Assembly (NCBI GenBank): GCA_033763575.1
Contig: JANRKF010000006.1
Coordinates: 29,300-93,299 of the forward strand
Length of the DNA stretch: 64,000 nt
Source of the DNA: JANRKF01 sp033763575
GTDB taxonomy: Bacteria > Pseudomonadota > Alphaproteobacteria > Rickettsiales > SXRF01
Direction: 5' to 3'
Within the stretch, counting starts at the first letter, position 1. Every line of letters starts with the position of its first letter. The notes beneath the pieces were generated by a model, which was given only the letters and a program-made list of their open reading frames with translations, did no database searches and was not told the origin of the DNA. A program made the translations under genes and the position numbers. This document shows positions 16,701 to 25,102 of the stretch, piece after piece.

Positions 16701-17672
16701 ATGGAAAAAGAAGAATACCTAGAAATTAAGAAGCAGCTCTCGTTTGAGAAGCCTGTGATTCTGACGTTGGTCACTATGGCTGTGCAGCTTTCGCTGTTGG
16801 CTCTTGCCATCGCATTGCTATTGCAAGGAACAGCCTTGACGTATCTTCTGTCGCAGTTGTTATTTGCGTTGTATTTTTTTCATGCGTTTGCCATGCTGCA
16901 TGAAGCTGGCCACGGCAATCTTCACAAGAAACGCTTGGTGAATTGGGTTGTCGGACATTTCTTCAGTGTTTTTTGTTTCATCCCCTTTTTTTCATGGCAG
17001 CATATGCATCAGGGGCACCATGTTTATGCCGGCAGCATTAATAAAGACCCCGGCTCCAGGACGCTGCGAAAGATTCGCCAGCTCGGGAAAGTTCCAAAGC
17101 TTTACCAAATTGGCTGGAAACTCTGGGTTCCGATGCCCGCCATAGCGCAGCATGTGATGCTTTGGTTTTACCCCTTGCGGATATGGAGGGAGGAGCCGGA
17201 AAACAAGAGGACACTCTACCAAAGCTTTTTTTCAGTGTGTTTTTTGGTGCTGGCGTATCTGTTGCTATTCCAGCTTTTTCCTGAAGTGGTAACGGCTCAG
17301 AATTTTCTTCCTGCTATCTTGCTGTATTTCGTGCTGACAGAGATTATTAACGCTCCACATCATGTGGGTATGCCACATTTTTATTCCACGCCGGAAAAGG
17401 ACAGACTCAGGCTTTGGGAGCAGAACCTGCCCACAAGAAGCTGCCATTATTACGGTGTCTTATCGGAAATTGTGACGCTAAATTTCAGCCTGCATACCGA
17501 GCATCATTTTTTCCCCACGCTTCCGTGGTACCGCTTAAAGAAAGCGCGCGATCTTATCAAGCCAAGGCTGGGCAAGTCCTATAACGAGGTAGGAGATTTT
17601 TCCTGGAACTGGAGAACTCGTAAAGTTGCTGCAGGCAAGGTTGTTTTATCAGATGATGCGTTATTGGGCTAA
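16701..17672 (+). CDS. Membrane fatty-acid desaturase family protein, second copy
   Basis: 323 residues from the ATG at 16701 (a TTG at 16689 would add four). The histidine boxes are HEAGH (67-71), HMHQGHH (101-107) and HTEHH (265-269), with hydrophobic segments between them, as in acyl-lipid desaturases and beta-carotene ketolase/hydroxylase relatives. It differs strongly from the first copy, so this is not a recent duplication. It is convergent with the acyltransferase gene (11 bases apart). Together with that gene it suggests modification of an acyl chain, but this is inference. Confidence 0.85.
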   Translation: MEKEEYLEIKKQLSFEKPVILTLVTMAVQLSLLALAIALLLQGTALTYLLSQLLFALYFFHAFAMLHEAGHGNLHKKRLVNWVVGHFFSVFCFIPFFSWQHMHQGHHVYAGSINKDPGSRTLRKIRQLGKVPKLYQIGWKLWVPMPAIAQHVMLWFYPLRIWREEPENKRTLYQSFFSVCFLVLAYLLLFQLFPEVVTAQNFLPAILLYFVLTEIINAPHHVGMPHFYSTPEKDRLRLWEQNLPTRSCHYYGVLSEIVTLNFSLHTEHHFFPTLPWYRLKKARDLIKPRLGKSYNEVGDFSWNWRTRKVAAGKVVLSDDALLG

Positions 17673-17683
17673 CGTCAAAGCGC

Positions 17684-18406
17684 CTACTTTATCAGCTCAA
17701 GCTTTCTTTCTTTAGGTGTATGAACTTTGGGATGAATATTCCCACAAACATCACTTAAGTCCGACATTACGAGATAAGCTTTCTCCTCAAAGTTCGGAAT
17801 CGGCGGCACTATAATTTCATCGCAAATACGGGTGTGGGCCGCTCCAAAGCTGTTGGCGATGCGTCGCCAGTTGCGGGCCAGTGCCGCAGTCGTGCGCACA
17901 AATATATAGTGGGTATCTGCGCCGATTACTTTCTCAAACATAATTTTGCATAAGCCATGCATAATTTCCTGCTGGCGATGCTCCTCAAGGATGGCGAATT
18001 TAGAAATCACCCCGTGGCGCTCTTTATCAAGCGGAAGGTTATGGAAGGCTTCTCTAAGCTTGAAATCTTCCGTTTCCATTGGCAGGAGGAAGCTCTCATC
18101 TCCCTCACGTACGGTCAGGCGGCAGGCACCGATGAGAAGCTTGCCGCGGCGGGCTACCAATATCTCGCTGATTTTATCATGGTTGTCGGCGCCGCCGCTA
18201 CCATCACTGTTCATGACATCGCGGCCAAACATCTGGTCGCGCAGGCGGTAATATTGGTGGAGTAGCGCTTTATCGTCCGTGAATTCAAAAACGACCGGCT
18301 CAGGTTGGGGGGCTGGTCTGCCGAAACGCCTGATGAGCGCTTCTTGTGCGCTCTCAAGAAAGCTTTTTGTTTTTGGGGCCTCAACGGCATCGGTTGGCTT
18401 CGTCAT
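17684..18406 (-). CDS. GNAT-fold acyltransferase resembling N-acyl amino acid / autoinducer synthases
   Basis: 240 residues. After a variable N-terminus, the block YYRLRDQMFG (52-61) resembles the conserved start of LuxI/FeeM-type acyl-ACP-using enzymes (R-x-x-V/M-F). It is followed by GKLLIGACRLTVRE and FLLPME--DF, then ISKFAILEEHRQQEIM, which sits where LuxI proteins have E-x-S-R-F/K-x-V. This suggests an enzyme that transfers a fatty acyl group to an amine, but an ordinary GNAT acetyltransferase is possible. Two CtrA-type boxes lie just upstream of its start, the nearer one ending 19 bases from the ATG. Confidence 0.55.
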   Translation of the reverse strand: MTKPTDAVEAPKTKSFLESAQEALIRRFGRPAPQPEPVVFEFTDDKALLHQYYRLRDQMFGRDVMNSDGSGGADNHDKISEILVARRGKLLIGACRLTVREGDESFLLPMETEDFKLREAFHNLPLDKERHGVISKFAILEEHRQQEIMHGLCKIMFEKVIGADTHYIFVRTTAALARNWRRIANSFGAAHTRICDEIIVPPIPNFEEKAYLVMSDLSDVCGNIHPKVHTPKERKLELIK

Positions 18407-18410
18407 ATAG

Positions 18411-18425
18411 TTAACTTTCAGTTAA
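18411..18425. promoter_or_regulatory. CtrA box next to the acyltransferase start
   Basis: TTAACTTTCAGTTAA is an exact TTAA-N7-TTAA match to the full CtrA binding motif. It starts five bases upstream of the acyltransferase ATG (18406), so CtrA bound here would block or reposition transcription rather than act as a classic activator at -35. Confidence 0.6.
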
Positions 18426-18440
18426 TGACATTCTCAATGG

Positions 18441-18455
18441 TTAACCTTATATTAG
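18441..18455. promoter_or_regulatory. Second CtrA-like box
   Basis: TTAACCTTATATTAG matches TTAA-N7-TTAA except for the last base, 15 bases from the first box. Tandem spacing supports a real regulatory region. Confidence 0.45.
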
Positions 18456-18720
18456 GTATTTTTGCAAAAATCAATAGGTATTTTTTTCCTAGATAGCACA
18501 TAATTCGCATCTTTGCAACAGGATTATGCAAAGATCATTATCCTTCTATTTGCCTGTATTCCTTAATAAAACAGCAATGTTTTGCCGCTATCCTGACGCT
18601 TGTAAGACTATCAAAAGGCTTGGAAATACGTGCATGCATAAAACACCGTACAATAATATATTTAGTAATTTCAGATGCTTGTTGCGGTGCTATCCGCCCT
18701 CTCGTGGTGTGGTGTGACCC

Positions 18721-19266
18721 ATGTATATATACCGTCAATTTAAAATTATTGTAATTTTTTCGTGTCTCTTCGGTTTCGTGGCGGCGCCTGCCTATGCGGC
18801 TCCCACACCGGATCAGATCAAAGCGGTGATGATCCGCAAATTCGTCGAATTCATTCGCTGGCCCGAGGCATCCGCACCGCAAAAGGAAATGCTGGTCAAA
18901 ATTTGTGTGTATGGCGATTCGGCGATGTCGGGCATGAACGCGGTGTTCTCCAAAACCTCTTCCGCTAACGCCATTCAATACAGCCTGAGCAATATTTCGC
19001 AGCTCGATAATGTGGCGGGCGCCTGCCATGTGGTGTTTATCTCGGCGTCCAGGCAAGACCAGCTCTCGTCCATACTTGCGGTGCTGCGTTCCAAGCCGGT
19101 GCTTACGGTGAGCGATGTCAATAATTTTGCCGAGCGGGGCGGGATGATCGGTTTCCATATCATCGACGGGAAAATACGTTACAACATCAATAATAAGGCG
19201 TTTGAGGCAGCGCAGCTCAAAGTCGATGCGCAACTGCTTGAAATCGCCAACAAGGTGGTGGAGTAG
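18721..19266 (+). CDS. YfiR family periplasmic protein (DUF4154)
   Basis: 181 residues with a signal peptide ending near PAYAA (residue 26). The mature part shows the YfiR pattern: KAVMIRKFVEFIRWPE, then CVYGDS, CHVVFISASRQDQL, LTVSDVNNFAERGGMIGF and NIKARYNINNKAFEAAQLKVDAQLLEIA-like sequence. In Pseudomonas YfiR restrains the membrane enzyme YfiN through its periplasmic domain. Here the next gene, four bases downstream, is a sensor kinase with a similar periplasmic region, so the same kind of restraint is likely (inference). Confidence 0.88.
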   Translation: MYIYRQFKIIVIFSCLFGFVAAPAYAAPTPDQIKAVMIRKFVEFIRWPEASAPQKEMLVKICVYGDSAMSGMNAVFSKTSSANAIQYSLSNISQLDNVAGACHVVFISASRQDQLSSILAVLRSKPVLTVSDVNNFAERGGMIGFHIIDGKIRYNINNKAFEAAQLKVDAQLLEIANKVVE

Positions 19267-19270
19267 GCTT

Positions 19271-20791
19271 ATGCTCAAGCTGAAAAACACGTCCATCCGC
19301 CAGCGCCTGACCCTGATTATCATGGGTATCAGCTGTGTGACCGTGCTTGTGACTACGCTCACCATTTCGATTATCGGGGTGTATAGCCTGCGGGCGAACA
19401 TCGTGTCCGAGCTTGATATTTCCGCCACCATCGTCGGCGATCGCAACCGTGCAGCCCTGAGCTTCGGCAAACAGGAGCAGGCGATCAGCAACTTAAGTAT
19501 TCTTGGGGTGAAGCCGCCGATTGTGCAGGCCTGTTTATATGATAGCGAGGGCAAGGAGTTCGCTGCCTATATCAATCCGAAATATCGCGGCTCGGCGATA
19601 TGCCCGACCACGCTGGATCCGCGGGCAATCGTGACCGGCGAGCGGATCGAATTGATGAAAACCATCGACGGGGATTTCGGCGTCACCGGCTATATTTATC
19701 TTGAATCGACGCTGGAGCAGATCGACCAGTATATCGAGAAGCAAAGCACCATCGCCCTGACCGTGGCGCTGGGCGCGTTCCTGCTGTCCTACTTGCTGGC
19801 GGTCAATTTACAGAAAGCGATTTCGCAGCCGCTGCTGCATCTGGCCTCGGTGGCGCGGCATGTGACCGAGCATAAGGATTATTCGGTGCGGGCCAAGCAG
19901 CAGGGCGATCCGCGCCAGGAAAACAAGAACGAGCTTACGATCCTAACCCACTCCTTCAATAACATGTTAAGCGAGATCGGTGCGCGGAATAAGCAATTGC
20001 AGGAACAAAATGTCGAGTTGGAACGTTCGCGTGACTTGGCGGAGAGTTCCAACCGCGCCAAATCGCAATTCCTCGCCAATATCAGCCATGAGCTGCGCAC
20101 GCCGCTCAACGCCATTATCGGCTTCTCCTCTATTCTGATGAATCAATTGTTCGGGGCGCTCGGCGATCCGAAATACCTTGAATATGCCAAAGACATCAAC
20201 GATTCCGGCACGCACCTGCTCGACATCATCAATGACATTCTCGACCTGTCGAAAGCCGAGGCCGGGAAACTGGCGCTGGCCTTCGAAGAAATGCATGTCG
20301 CCAAGGCGATACAAAAATGTGTGACGATCATGACCGAGCGCGCCGAAAAAGGTGAGGTCAGGCTGATTACAAATGTGCCGAAATCGCTGCCGTCGCTGGT
20401 GGTGGATCGTTTGCGCTTTATCCAGATCCTGCTCAATGTGCTTTCCAACGCCGTCAAATTCACCAATCCCGGCGGCACGGTGGATATTTCGGTGAGCACG
20501 AAAGAAACGGATTCCGTGGTCACCCATTTCGTCATCACCATCAAGGATACCGGCATCGGCATGACGCAGGAAGACATCGACAAAGCCTTCCAGAGCTTCG
20601 GGCAGGTCGATAGCGGCCTGAACCGCAAATATGAAGGCACCGGCCTCGGCCTGCCGCTGACAAAGAAATTGATCGAGCTGCACCATGGTGATATAACCAT
20701 CGAAAGTGAGCTTGGGCATGGCACCAGCGTGGCACTGATTTTCCCCGCCATGCCGCCGGAAGGATATGTGCAGGAGCAGGATGCGCTGTAA
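19271..20791 (+). CDS. Sensor histidine kinase with CHASE8-like periplasmic domain, partner of YfiR
   Basis: 506 residues. Order: transmembrane helix 1 (13-40), a periplasmic domain of about 115 residues resembling CHASE8 (SATIVGDRNRAALSFGKQE), transmembrane helix 2 (160-180), HAMP (180-235), a coiled coil, HisKA with ISHELRTPLN (H273) and an HATPase domain (NAVKFTNPGG; DTGIGM; YEGTGLGLPLTKKL). No receiver domain follows and no response regulator is adjacent, so the output partner is elsewhere. The ATG at 19271 was chosen because it follows the yfiR stop directly and removes a non-hydrophobic extension. Confidence 0.9.
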   Translation: MLKLKNTSIRQRLTLIIMGISCVTVLVTTLTISIIGVYSLRANIVSELDISATIVGDRNRAALSFGKQEQAISNLSILGVKPPIVQACLYDSEGKEFAAYINPKYRGSAICPTTLDPRAIVTGERIELMKTIDGDFGVTGYIYLESTLEQIDQYIEKQSTIALTVALGAFLLSYLLAVNLQKAISQPLLHLASVARHVTEHKDYSVRAKQQGDPRQENKNELTILTHSFNNMLSEIGARNKQLQEQNVELERSRDLAESSNRAKSQFLANISHELRTPLNAIIGFSSILMNQLFGALGDPKYLEYAKDINDSGTHLLDIINDILDLSKAEAGKLALAFEEMHVAKAIQKCVTIMTERAEKGEVRLITNVPKSLPSLVVDRLRFIQILLNVLSNAVKFTNPGGTVDISVSTKETDSVVTHFVITIKDTGIGMTQEDIDKAFQSFGQVDSGLNRKYEGTGLGLPLTKKLIELHHGDITIESELGHGTSVALIFPAMPPEGYVQEQDAL

Positions 20792-20864
20792 CTATTTGTT
20801 TTAGGCGCATAAAGTCTTTGTTAAGAATTGCGCTTTAAGCTTAAGACCATCTAAGGAGTCGTTC

Positions 20865-21335
20865 ATGAAAGCATTATATACCGAAGCCGTGTTGATGATC
20901 GAGCGTTTGCACCGCCGTTTTCTCGATGTGGTGAATACCGAGCTGGAGCGTATGAAAACGGACGATATCAATAACGTCCAGGCGCTCATCCTCTATAATA
21001 TAAACACCGAGGAACTCACCATCGGCGAGCTGACCAACCGTGGTTTTTACCTGGGGTCGAACGTGTCGTACAACGTAAAGAAGCTGGTGGAAAACGGTTA
21101 TCTGGAGCAGGAAAAAGCGCCGCACGACAAGCGTTCGGTGCGCATCAAGCTTTCGGATAAAGGCCTTGCCCTGTGCAAACGTATCGACGATTTGTACCAG
21201 CGCAATGTCGATATGCTGGCCAAGGAGGCGGATGCTAATGCATTGATGAACCTCAATAAGATGCTTTCCACCCTGGAGCGCTTCTGGACGGATTATATCA
21301 ATAGCAGCTACCGTTCCCCGATAAATAATGCTTGA
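20865..21335 (+). CDS. MarR-family winged-helix regulator similar to LdtR
   Basis: 156 residues beginning MKALYTEAVLMIERLHRRFLD, with the winged-helix core DINNVQALILYNI, LTIGELTNRGFYLGSNVSYNVKKL and DKRSVRIKLSDKG. These blocks are characteristic of LdtR, which in rhizobia and Liberibacter controls an L,D-transpeptidase and cell-wall stress genes. The start has a good AAGGAG seven bases upstream. It probably binds DNA as a dimer; its ligand and targets are not visible here. Confidence 0.85.
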   Translation: MKALYTEAVLMIERLHRRFLDVVNTELERMKTDDINNVQALILYNINTEELTIGELTNRGFYLGSNVSYNVKKLVENGYLEQEKAPHDKRSVRIKLSDKGLALCKRIDDLYQRNVDMLAKEADANALMNLNKMLSTLERFWTDYINSSYRSPINNA

Positions 21336-21396
21336 CGCCGCGGCCAATAACCTTTAGGAATCCCGCCTCTTAATATCGATTTGGATAGGATTTTTT

Positions 21397-21699
21397 ATGG
21401 CTAGACGTTGTGATCTCACCGGCACCGGCGCGCAAAGCGGCAATCTCGTGTCGCACTCCAACCGCAAAACCTGCACCAGTTTCCGCCCGAACCTGCAGCA
21501 TGTGTCGCTGATGAGCGATGCGCTCGGTGTGAGCGTTTCGCTTCGCATCACGGCGGCGACGCTGCGTTCGGTTGAACATAACGGTGGCCTCGACCAGTAT
21601 CTCATCAATCACTCGGTTCGCAAACTTACGCCGGAAGCGGGCCGCCTGAAACGCCAGATCGAGAAAAAACTGGCCAAAACCGCAGTCAAAGCGGCATAA
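21397..21699 (+). CDS. rpmB: 50S ribosomal protein L28
   Basis: 100 residues: MARRCDLTGTGAQSGNLVSHSNRKT is the alphaproteobacterial L28 N-terminus, followed by FRPNLQ, the LRITAATLRSVEHNGGLDQYL block and a basic tail. It is normally alone or near cobT/cobS, as here. Its stop codon is immediately followed by the 88-nt structured element. Confidence 0.97.
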   Translation: MARRCDLTGTGAQSGNLVSHSNRKTCTSFRPNLQHVSLMSDALGVSVSLRITAATLRSVEHNGGLDQYLINHSVRKLTPEAGRLKRQIEKKLAKTAVKAA

Positions 21700-21789
21700 T
21701 TTTAAGTTGCCTCCGGTGCTCGCTACTGCTCGCCCCATGAGGCGTAGCTCAAGGCTGGTTCGGCGCTACTCGCCTCTCATAACGATTAG
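21700..21789 (+). repeat. 88-nt structured 3' element, copy 1 (after rpmB)
   Basis: It begins right after the rpmB stop with TTTTAAGTTGC, then stem 1 GCCTC/GAGGC, an inner hairpin around the loop CTACTG, and the tail GCTCAAGGCTGGTTCGGCGC ending in CATAACGATTA. The first 40 bases match copy 5 at 53521 with one mismatch. Confidence 0.8.
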
Positions 21790-21793
21790 GTGA

Positions 21794-23563
21794 TTATTTA
21801 AATAGCTCCGTCAACTGCTCCGTCATCGTCTCCCCCAGCTTATCGATATCCGAGATGGTGACGGCGCGTTTGTAGTAGCGCGTGACGTCATGGCCGATGC
21901 CGATGGCCAATAATTCAATGGGTAATTTGTTCTCCACATGCGCGATCACCTCGCGCAGATGCGCGTCCAGATAGTTGCTGTTATTGGTGGAAAGCGTTGA
22001 ATCGTCCACCGGCGCGCCGTCGGAGATCACCATCAGGATGCGGCGCTGCTCGGGCCTTGCCAGCAGCCGGTCGCACGCCCAGAGGATCGCCTCGCCGTCG
22101 ATATTTTCTTTCAGAATTCCGTCTTTCAGCATCAGCCCAAGCTGCTTGGCGGCCTTGCGGTAATGCATATCGGCGGATTTGTAGATGATGTGGCGCAGCT
22201 CGTTCAAACGGCCGGGCTGGGCGGGTTTTCCGTCTTTCACCCATTGCTTGTAGGCTGCGCCGCCCTTCCATTCGCGGGTGGTGAAGCCGAGGATTTCGAC
22301 CTTCACGCCGCAGCGTTCCAGCGTGCGGCTGATGATGTCGGCGGAGATGGCGGCGATGGTGATGGGCCGTCCGCGCATCGACCCGGAATTATCGATCAGA
22401 AGCGTCACCACCGTATCGCGGAACTCGGTATCCTGCTCGCGTTTATAGATGGTTTCGATGCCGGGCGTGGTGATGAGGCGGGCGAGTTTCTTGCTGTCCA
22501 ATATGCCGTCCGATTCGTCATATAGCCAGCGGCGGGCCTGTTTGGCCAGCAGCAGGCGCTGCAATTTGCTGGCAAGTTTCGCCGTCACCGTTTGCAGCGA
22601 CAGCAGCTTCTGGTCGAGCTGGTCGCGCAGGTAGGCCAGCTCGGTCGGCGTGGCGAGGTGGCTTGCGCCCACTACCTCGTCATACTGCGTGCTATAGGCG
22701 TGGTAGGGGGCGGTGGCCTGTTCCTGCGAGCGGTTATAGGGGTAGGGGTTGCTGCTGCCCGCCACTTCCTGTCCCTGCTGCGGCAGTGCATCGGGCGGCG
22801 CGCCACCGGCTTTTTTCATGAAGACCGGCACTTCGTCGGCATTGTCATCGCCGCCGGACGCAGCGTTCATCGCATCGCTCTCGCTGCCTTCGGGCTGGGT
22901 GGCGATTTCACTTTCCGCCTCGTTCTCACCGCTGGATTCTTCGCTCGGTACGCTCGGGTCGGTGCTGCCCGCGAGGTGGGAGAAGGCATCGATCAGCGAC
23001 AGCGATTGCTCGGCATAGTGTTGCTGGGCGCTGGTTTGCGCGGTGAGGGTGGCGAGTTGCGGCAAGATGGAGGCGTAATCGCTTTCGGCTTTTTCCAGCG
23101 CCGATTTCAGGAAATCGGGAATCGCCTGCGCCAGGATATGGCGGCGGGCGAGCAGCTCCAACCGCGCCGCCGGGGTGCCCATGCCCTGCTGCATGGCGCT
23201 GGCGATATAGCGCTGGGTGAGGTTGTATCGCACGCCCGTTTTGCTCACGCCGATCTGCGATTCCAGCCGGATTTGCTCCAGCATGTCGTAAAGATTGGCA
23301 TTGGCCGGGACCGTAGGGCGGAGTTTTTTATGCACCGCCTTGTCATGGAAACGGATGGCGGAGGCCTGCGCATCGGCCATGCCGCGCAGCTGGGCGAGGC
23401 CTTCGGGCGTGGGCAGGTCGGTGAGCGCGGGCAGGGCGATGGTGGCGCCCTTGACCTCCGCGCCAAACCCGACCGTGATATTTTTCTTCCGGGCGAGCGC
23501 CCTGGTGGCCGCGGTGATGGCGGTTTTCAGAGCGGGTAATTGTTGGGCGTTGTGTTGGGTCAA
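21794..23563 (-). CDS. cobT: Aerobic cobaltochelatase subunit CobT
   Basis: 589-residue subunit of the ATP-dependent CobNST complex that inserts cobalt into hydrogenobyrinate diamide. It has an N-terminal helical part, an acidic low-complexity middle (about 215-255) and a C-terminal von Willebrand A domain with the MIDAS motif DNSGSM (about residue 393). The downstream order cobT, zinc-ribbon gene, cobS, J-domain gene is a common alphaproteobacterial arrangement. CobN is not in the window. The start overlaps the zinc-ribbon gene by four bases. Confidence 0.94.
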   Translation of the reverse strand: MTQHNAQQLPALKTAITAATRALARKKNITVGFGAEVKGATIALPALTDLPTPEGLAQLRGMADAQASAIRFHDKAVHKKLRPTVPANANLYDMLEQIRLESQIGVSKTGVRYNLTQRYIASAMQQGMGTPAARLELLARRHILAQAIPDFLKSALEKAESDYASILPQLATLTAQTSAQQHYAEQSLSLIDAFSHLAGSTDPSVPSEESSGENEAESEIATQPEGSESDAMNAASGGDDNADEVPVFMKKAGGAPPDALPQQGQEVAGSSNPYPYNRSQEQATAPYHAYSTQYDEVVGASHLATPTELAYLRDQLDQKLLSLQTVTAKLASKLQRLLLAKQARRWLYDESDGILDSKKLARLITTPGIETIYKREQDTEFRDTVVTLLIDNSGSMRGRPITIAAISADIISRTLERCGVKVEILGFTTREWKGGAAYKQWVKDGKPAQPGRLNELRHIIYKSADMHYRKAAKQLGLMLKDGILKENIDGEAILWACDRLLARPEQRRILMVISDGAPVDDSTLSTNNSNYLDAHLREVIAHVENKLPIELLAIGIGHDVTRYYKRAVTISDIDKLGETMTEQLTELFK

Positions 23564-23940
23564 AACTGGTTCCTGTCCTGTTCGGCCCGGCTGCGCTGCT
23601 TTTCTTCAGCCGGGCGGGGGGCCGGTTTTTCAACTATTGCTTCCGGCGGTTCTTCCACGTTCGCTTCGTCCCTGTATTTCATTTGGATCAGGCGTTTGCC
23701 GACGGCGCTGTCTTCATGGATCAGCATGCTATTGCCGCATTCCGAGCAGGCCGGTACTTTTCTGAACATACTGCCGATGGAGTGCATCATCTTAGCGATT
23801 GTTTTTCCTCCGAAGCCCAGCAGGGCGATGTTCATCGGCACCACCACCCAGCCGGAAGGGACGTATTTGCTGGTGTCATGCCTTTTTTTCACCGGGGGGC
23901 CGACATATTGGCACTTAGGACAAATAATGCGGCTGGCCAT
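23560..23940 (-). CDS. Small zinc-ribbon-like protein in the cobS-cobT interval
   Basis: 126 residues from the ATG at 23940 (a possible earlier start is at 23955). Two Cys pairs, CPKC and CSECG, separated by a Gly-rich, partly hydrophobic stretch (GWVVVPMNIALLGFGGKTIAKMM), suggest a zinc ribbon with a possible membrane-associated insert. The C-terminal 40 residues are charged and Pro/Glu-rich. It overlaps cobT by four bases, so it is probably co-translated with it. I do not recognise a named family. Confidence 0.65.
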   Translation of the reverse strand: MASRIICPKCQYVGPPVKKRHDTSKYVPSGWVVVPMNIALLGFGGKTIAKMMHSIGSMFRKVPACSECGNSMLIHEDSAVGKRLIQMKYRDEANVEEPPEAIVEKPAPRPAEEKQRSRAEQDRNQF

Positions 23941-23969
23941 AGGCTCTACCTGCAACGGTCAACCGGCTT

Positions 23970-24035
23970 GTTAAAAACGTCCTCAAATGCGCACGTATGA
24001 CCATATACGCTTACGCTTTTGCGGGCGTTTTTAAC
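23970..24035. repeat. Palindromic element downstream of cobS
   Basis: The arms GTTAAAAACG (23970-23979) and CGTTTTTAAC (24026-24035) are perfect complements. An inner CGTAT-GACC-ATATACG hairpin lies between them. It follows the cobS stop on the minus strand and may act as a terminator or be a dispersed element. Confidence 0.7.
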
Positions 24036-24069
24036 GGCGCGTTTGCCTCGTTGCAGCGAGCCTACAGGA

Positions 24070-25032
24070 TTATGCAAGGGCATGGTTGAACACCCTCTGG
24101 TAATATTCGGCGATGATCGGTTTTTCGTTATCGTCGCATTTATTGAAGAACGTGAAGGTGAACGCGGTGTGCGGATCGCCGAAGATGGCCATGTTTTCCG
24201 CCCAGTTGATGACGGTGCGCGGGGACATGACGGTGGTGATGTCGCCTCCGGTAAAGCCCTGGCGGGTGAGGTCGGCGAGCGCGATCATCTGCTTGGCCAC
24301 TTCCTTGTTCTTGCCGGTGGCGAGTTCTTTTACTTTGCCGGTCACCACTTTGAGTTCGTCTTCGGCCTGCAAATAGCCAAGGTTCGCCACGATATTCCAG
24401 CGGTCCATCTGGCCCTGGTTGATCGGCTGCGTGCCGTGATAAATACCCGATGAGTCGCCCAGCCCGATGGTGTTGGAGGTGGCGAACAGTCGGAAATAAG
24501 GGTGAGGGGAGATCACCCGGTTCTGGTCGAGCAGGGTGAATTTCCCGTCGGCTTCGAGCACGCGCTGGATCACGAACATCACGTCCGGCCGCCCTGCGTC
24601 ATACTCGTCGAACACCAGCGCTACGGGCCGCGTGAGCGCCCAGGGCAGGATGCCTTCGCGGAATTCGGTCACTTGTTTGCCGTCTTTCAGCACGATCATG
24701 TCGCGGCCGACCAGGTCGGTGCGGCTGATATGGCTGTCGAGGTTCACCCGGATGCAGGGCCAGTTGAGGCGGGCGGCGACCTGCTCGATATGGGTGGATT
24801 TCCCGGTGCCGTGATAGCCCTGGACGAGCACGCGGCGGTTATGGGCGAAACCGGCGAGGATGGCGCGGGTGGTTTCCGGCTCGAAATGGTAGTTCGGGTC
24901 GATGGCGGGCACATGTTCCTCGGCCTGCGAAAAGGCGGGCAGGGAGTGCGGCCATTTCACACCGAATAATTTCTCGGCGGAGGCGACGGTATCGGGATGA
25001 TCGGGGGTGGCGGCTTTTTGTTGTTTGGTCAC
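24070..25032 (-). CDS. cobS: Aerobic cobaltochelatase subunit CobS
   Basis: 320-residue AAA+ ATPase, the MoxR-like partner of CobT. Walker A GYHGTGKSTH is at 72-81, followed by RVNLDSHISRTDLVGRD, Walker B ALVFDEYD and sensor residues in LFATSNTIGLGD. Length is normal. It lies upstream of cobT on the same strand, separated by a palindromic element and the zinc-ribbon gene. Confidence 0.96.
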   Translation of the reverse strand: MTKQQKAATPDHPDTVASAEKLFGVKWPHSLPAFSQAEEHVPAIDPNYHFEPETTRAILAGFAHNRRVLVQGYHGTGKSTHIEQVAARLNWPCIRVNLDSHISRTDLVGRDMIVLKDGKQVTEFREGILPWALTRPVALVFDEYDAGRPDVMFVIQRVLEADGKFTLLDQNRVISPHPYFRLFATSNTIGLGDSSGIYHGTQPINQGQMDRWNIVANLGYLQAEDELKVVTGKVKELATGKNKEVAKQMIALADLTRQGFTGGDITTVMSPRTVINWAENMAIFGDPHTAFTFTFFNKCDDNEKPIIAEYYQRVFNHALA

Positions 25033-25102
25033 GGTTTATCGCTTTATTGTGGGTTGCAAAACGACATCATAATGCGCAAGGCTCTGAGCGCAAGCGATTT
25101 GC

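Larger units (their letters stand above)
18407..18720. other. Divergent control region between acyltransferase and yfiR-like gene
   Basis: 314 AT-rich bases. Besides the two CtrA-type boxes at 18411-18455, I see no clear -35/-10 pair. A short open frame at 18526-18717 has no convincing coding character. Transcription of both flanking genes must start here. Confidence 0.6.

Noticed and set aside
18526..18717. 63-residue plus-strand frame before yfiR
   Set aside because: AT-rich and without a ribosome site. Its sequence has no regular pattern; it is more likely promoter DNA.
20795..20864. CtrA box upstream of the LdtR-like gene
   Set aside because: TTAA motifs are present but with 2- or 10-base spacing, not the 7 bases required.
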